This document shows positions 6,617 to 6,617 of a DNA stretch of 6,617 nt, piece by piece. Position 1 is the stretch's first letter, and every line of letters starts with the position of its first letter. A program made the translations under genes and the position numbers. Source of the DNA: an uncultured Porticoccus sp. (GTDB lineage: Bacteria; Pseudomonadota; Gammaproteobacteria; Pseudomonadales; Porticoccaceae). The stretch covers positions 1 to 6,617 of the forward strand of contig CATLZI010000117.1 in assembly GCA_950063125.1 (NCBI GenBank), in the 5' to 3' direction. The notes beneath the pieces are model-generated. The model was given only the letters and a program-made list of their open reading frames with translations. It was not told the DNA's origin and did not search any database.

Positions 6617-6617
6617 T

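Larger units (their letters stand above)
6534..6617 (-). other. Upstream control region and mRNA leader of the dcw operon (partial)
   Basis: The only non-coding stretch of note in the window. From its upstream end it holds the possible -10, the MraZ repeats, the inverted repeat, a pyrimidine-rich segment (CATTCCCCCTGTCATTT) and the weak mraZ ribosome site. No small ORF with a ribosome site and no terminator hairpin is visible. The neighbouring gene upstream lies outside the window. Confidence 0.7.

Noticed and set aside
1..6617. Search for an undescribed system, mobile element, CRISPR array or tRNA
   Set aside because: Every region is accounted for by the conserved dcw genes and their leader. 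I saw no insertion, no array-like repeats beyond the MraZ box, and no foreign-looking segment.

Overview
This window is the 5' half of a division and cell-wall (dcw) cluster, read entirely from the minus strand. In transcription order, right to left, it holds mraZ, rsmH (mraW), ftsL, ftsI, murE, murF and the first 74 codons of mraY, which runs off the left edge. The gene order, the FtsI, MurE and RsmH sequence features, the meso-diaminopimelate signature of MurE and the TGGGN-type MraZ operator all point to a Gram-negative gammaproteobacterium. GC looks moderately high by eye. I cannot name a genus from the sequence with confidence.

Layout on the minus strand: 6617-6534 is the upstream control region. 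It has a possible -10 hexamer at the very edge, three TGGGN repeats spaced exactly 10 bp (an MraZ box), and a short inverted repeat. mraZ (6533-6078, GTG start) is followed after 17 nt by rsmH (6060-5125). After that the genes are tightly packed. rsmH/ftsL, ftsL/ftsI, ftsI/murE and murE/murF can each be read with a 4-nt start/stop overlap (GTGA or ATGA), and murF and mraY are 2 nt apart. There is no gap of 300 bases without a gene, no terminator, no RNA gene, no mobile element and no CRISPR array.

How the genes work together: MraZ is the likely autorepressor of the operon. RsmH methylates 16S rRNA. FtsL is a bitopic divisome scaffold and FtsI (PBP3) is the septal peptidoglycan transpeptidase. 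MurE and MurF add meso-DAP and D-Ala-D-Ala to the UDP-MurNAc peptide in the cytoplasm. MraY then moves the finished phospho-MurNAc-pentapeptide to undecaprenyl phosphate at the membrane. The window therefore couples the last cytoplasmic steps of precursor synthesis to septal wall building.

I found no undescribed system here; this is a core, conserved locus. The points most worth a second look are the well-formed MraZ operator with an extra degenerate and an inverted half-site, a Gln in place of the usual Asn in the FtsI SxN active-site motif, and several start-codon corrections (mraZ, murF, murE).
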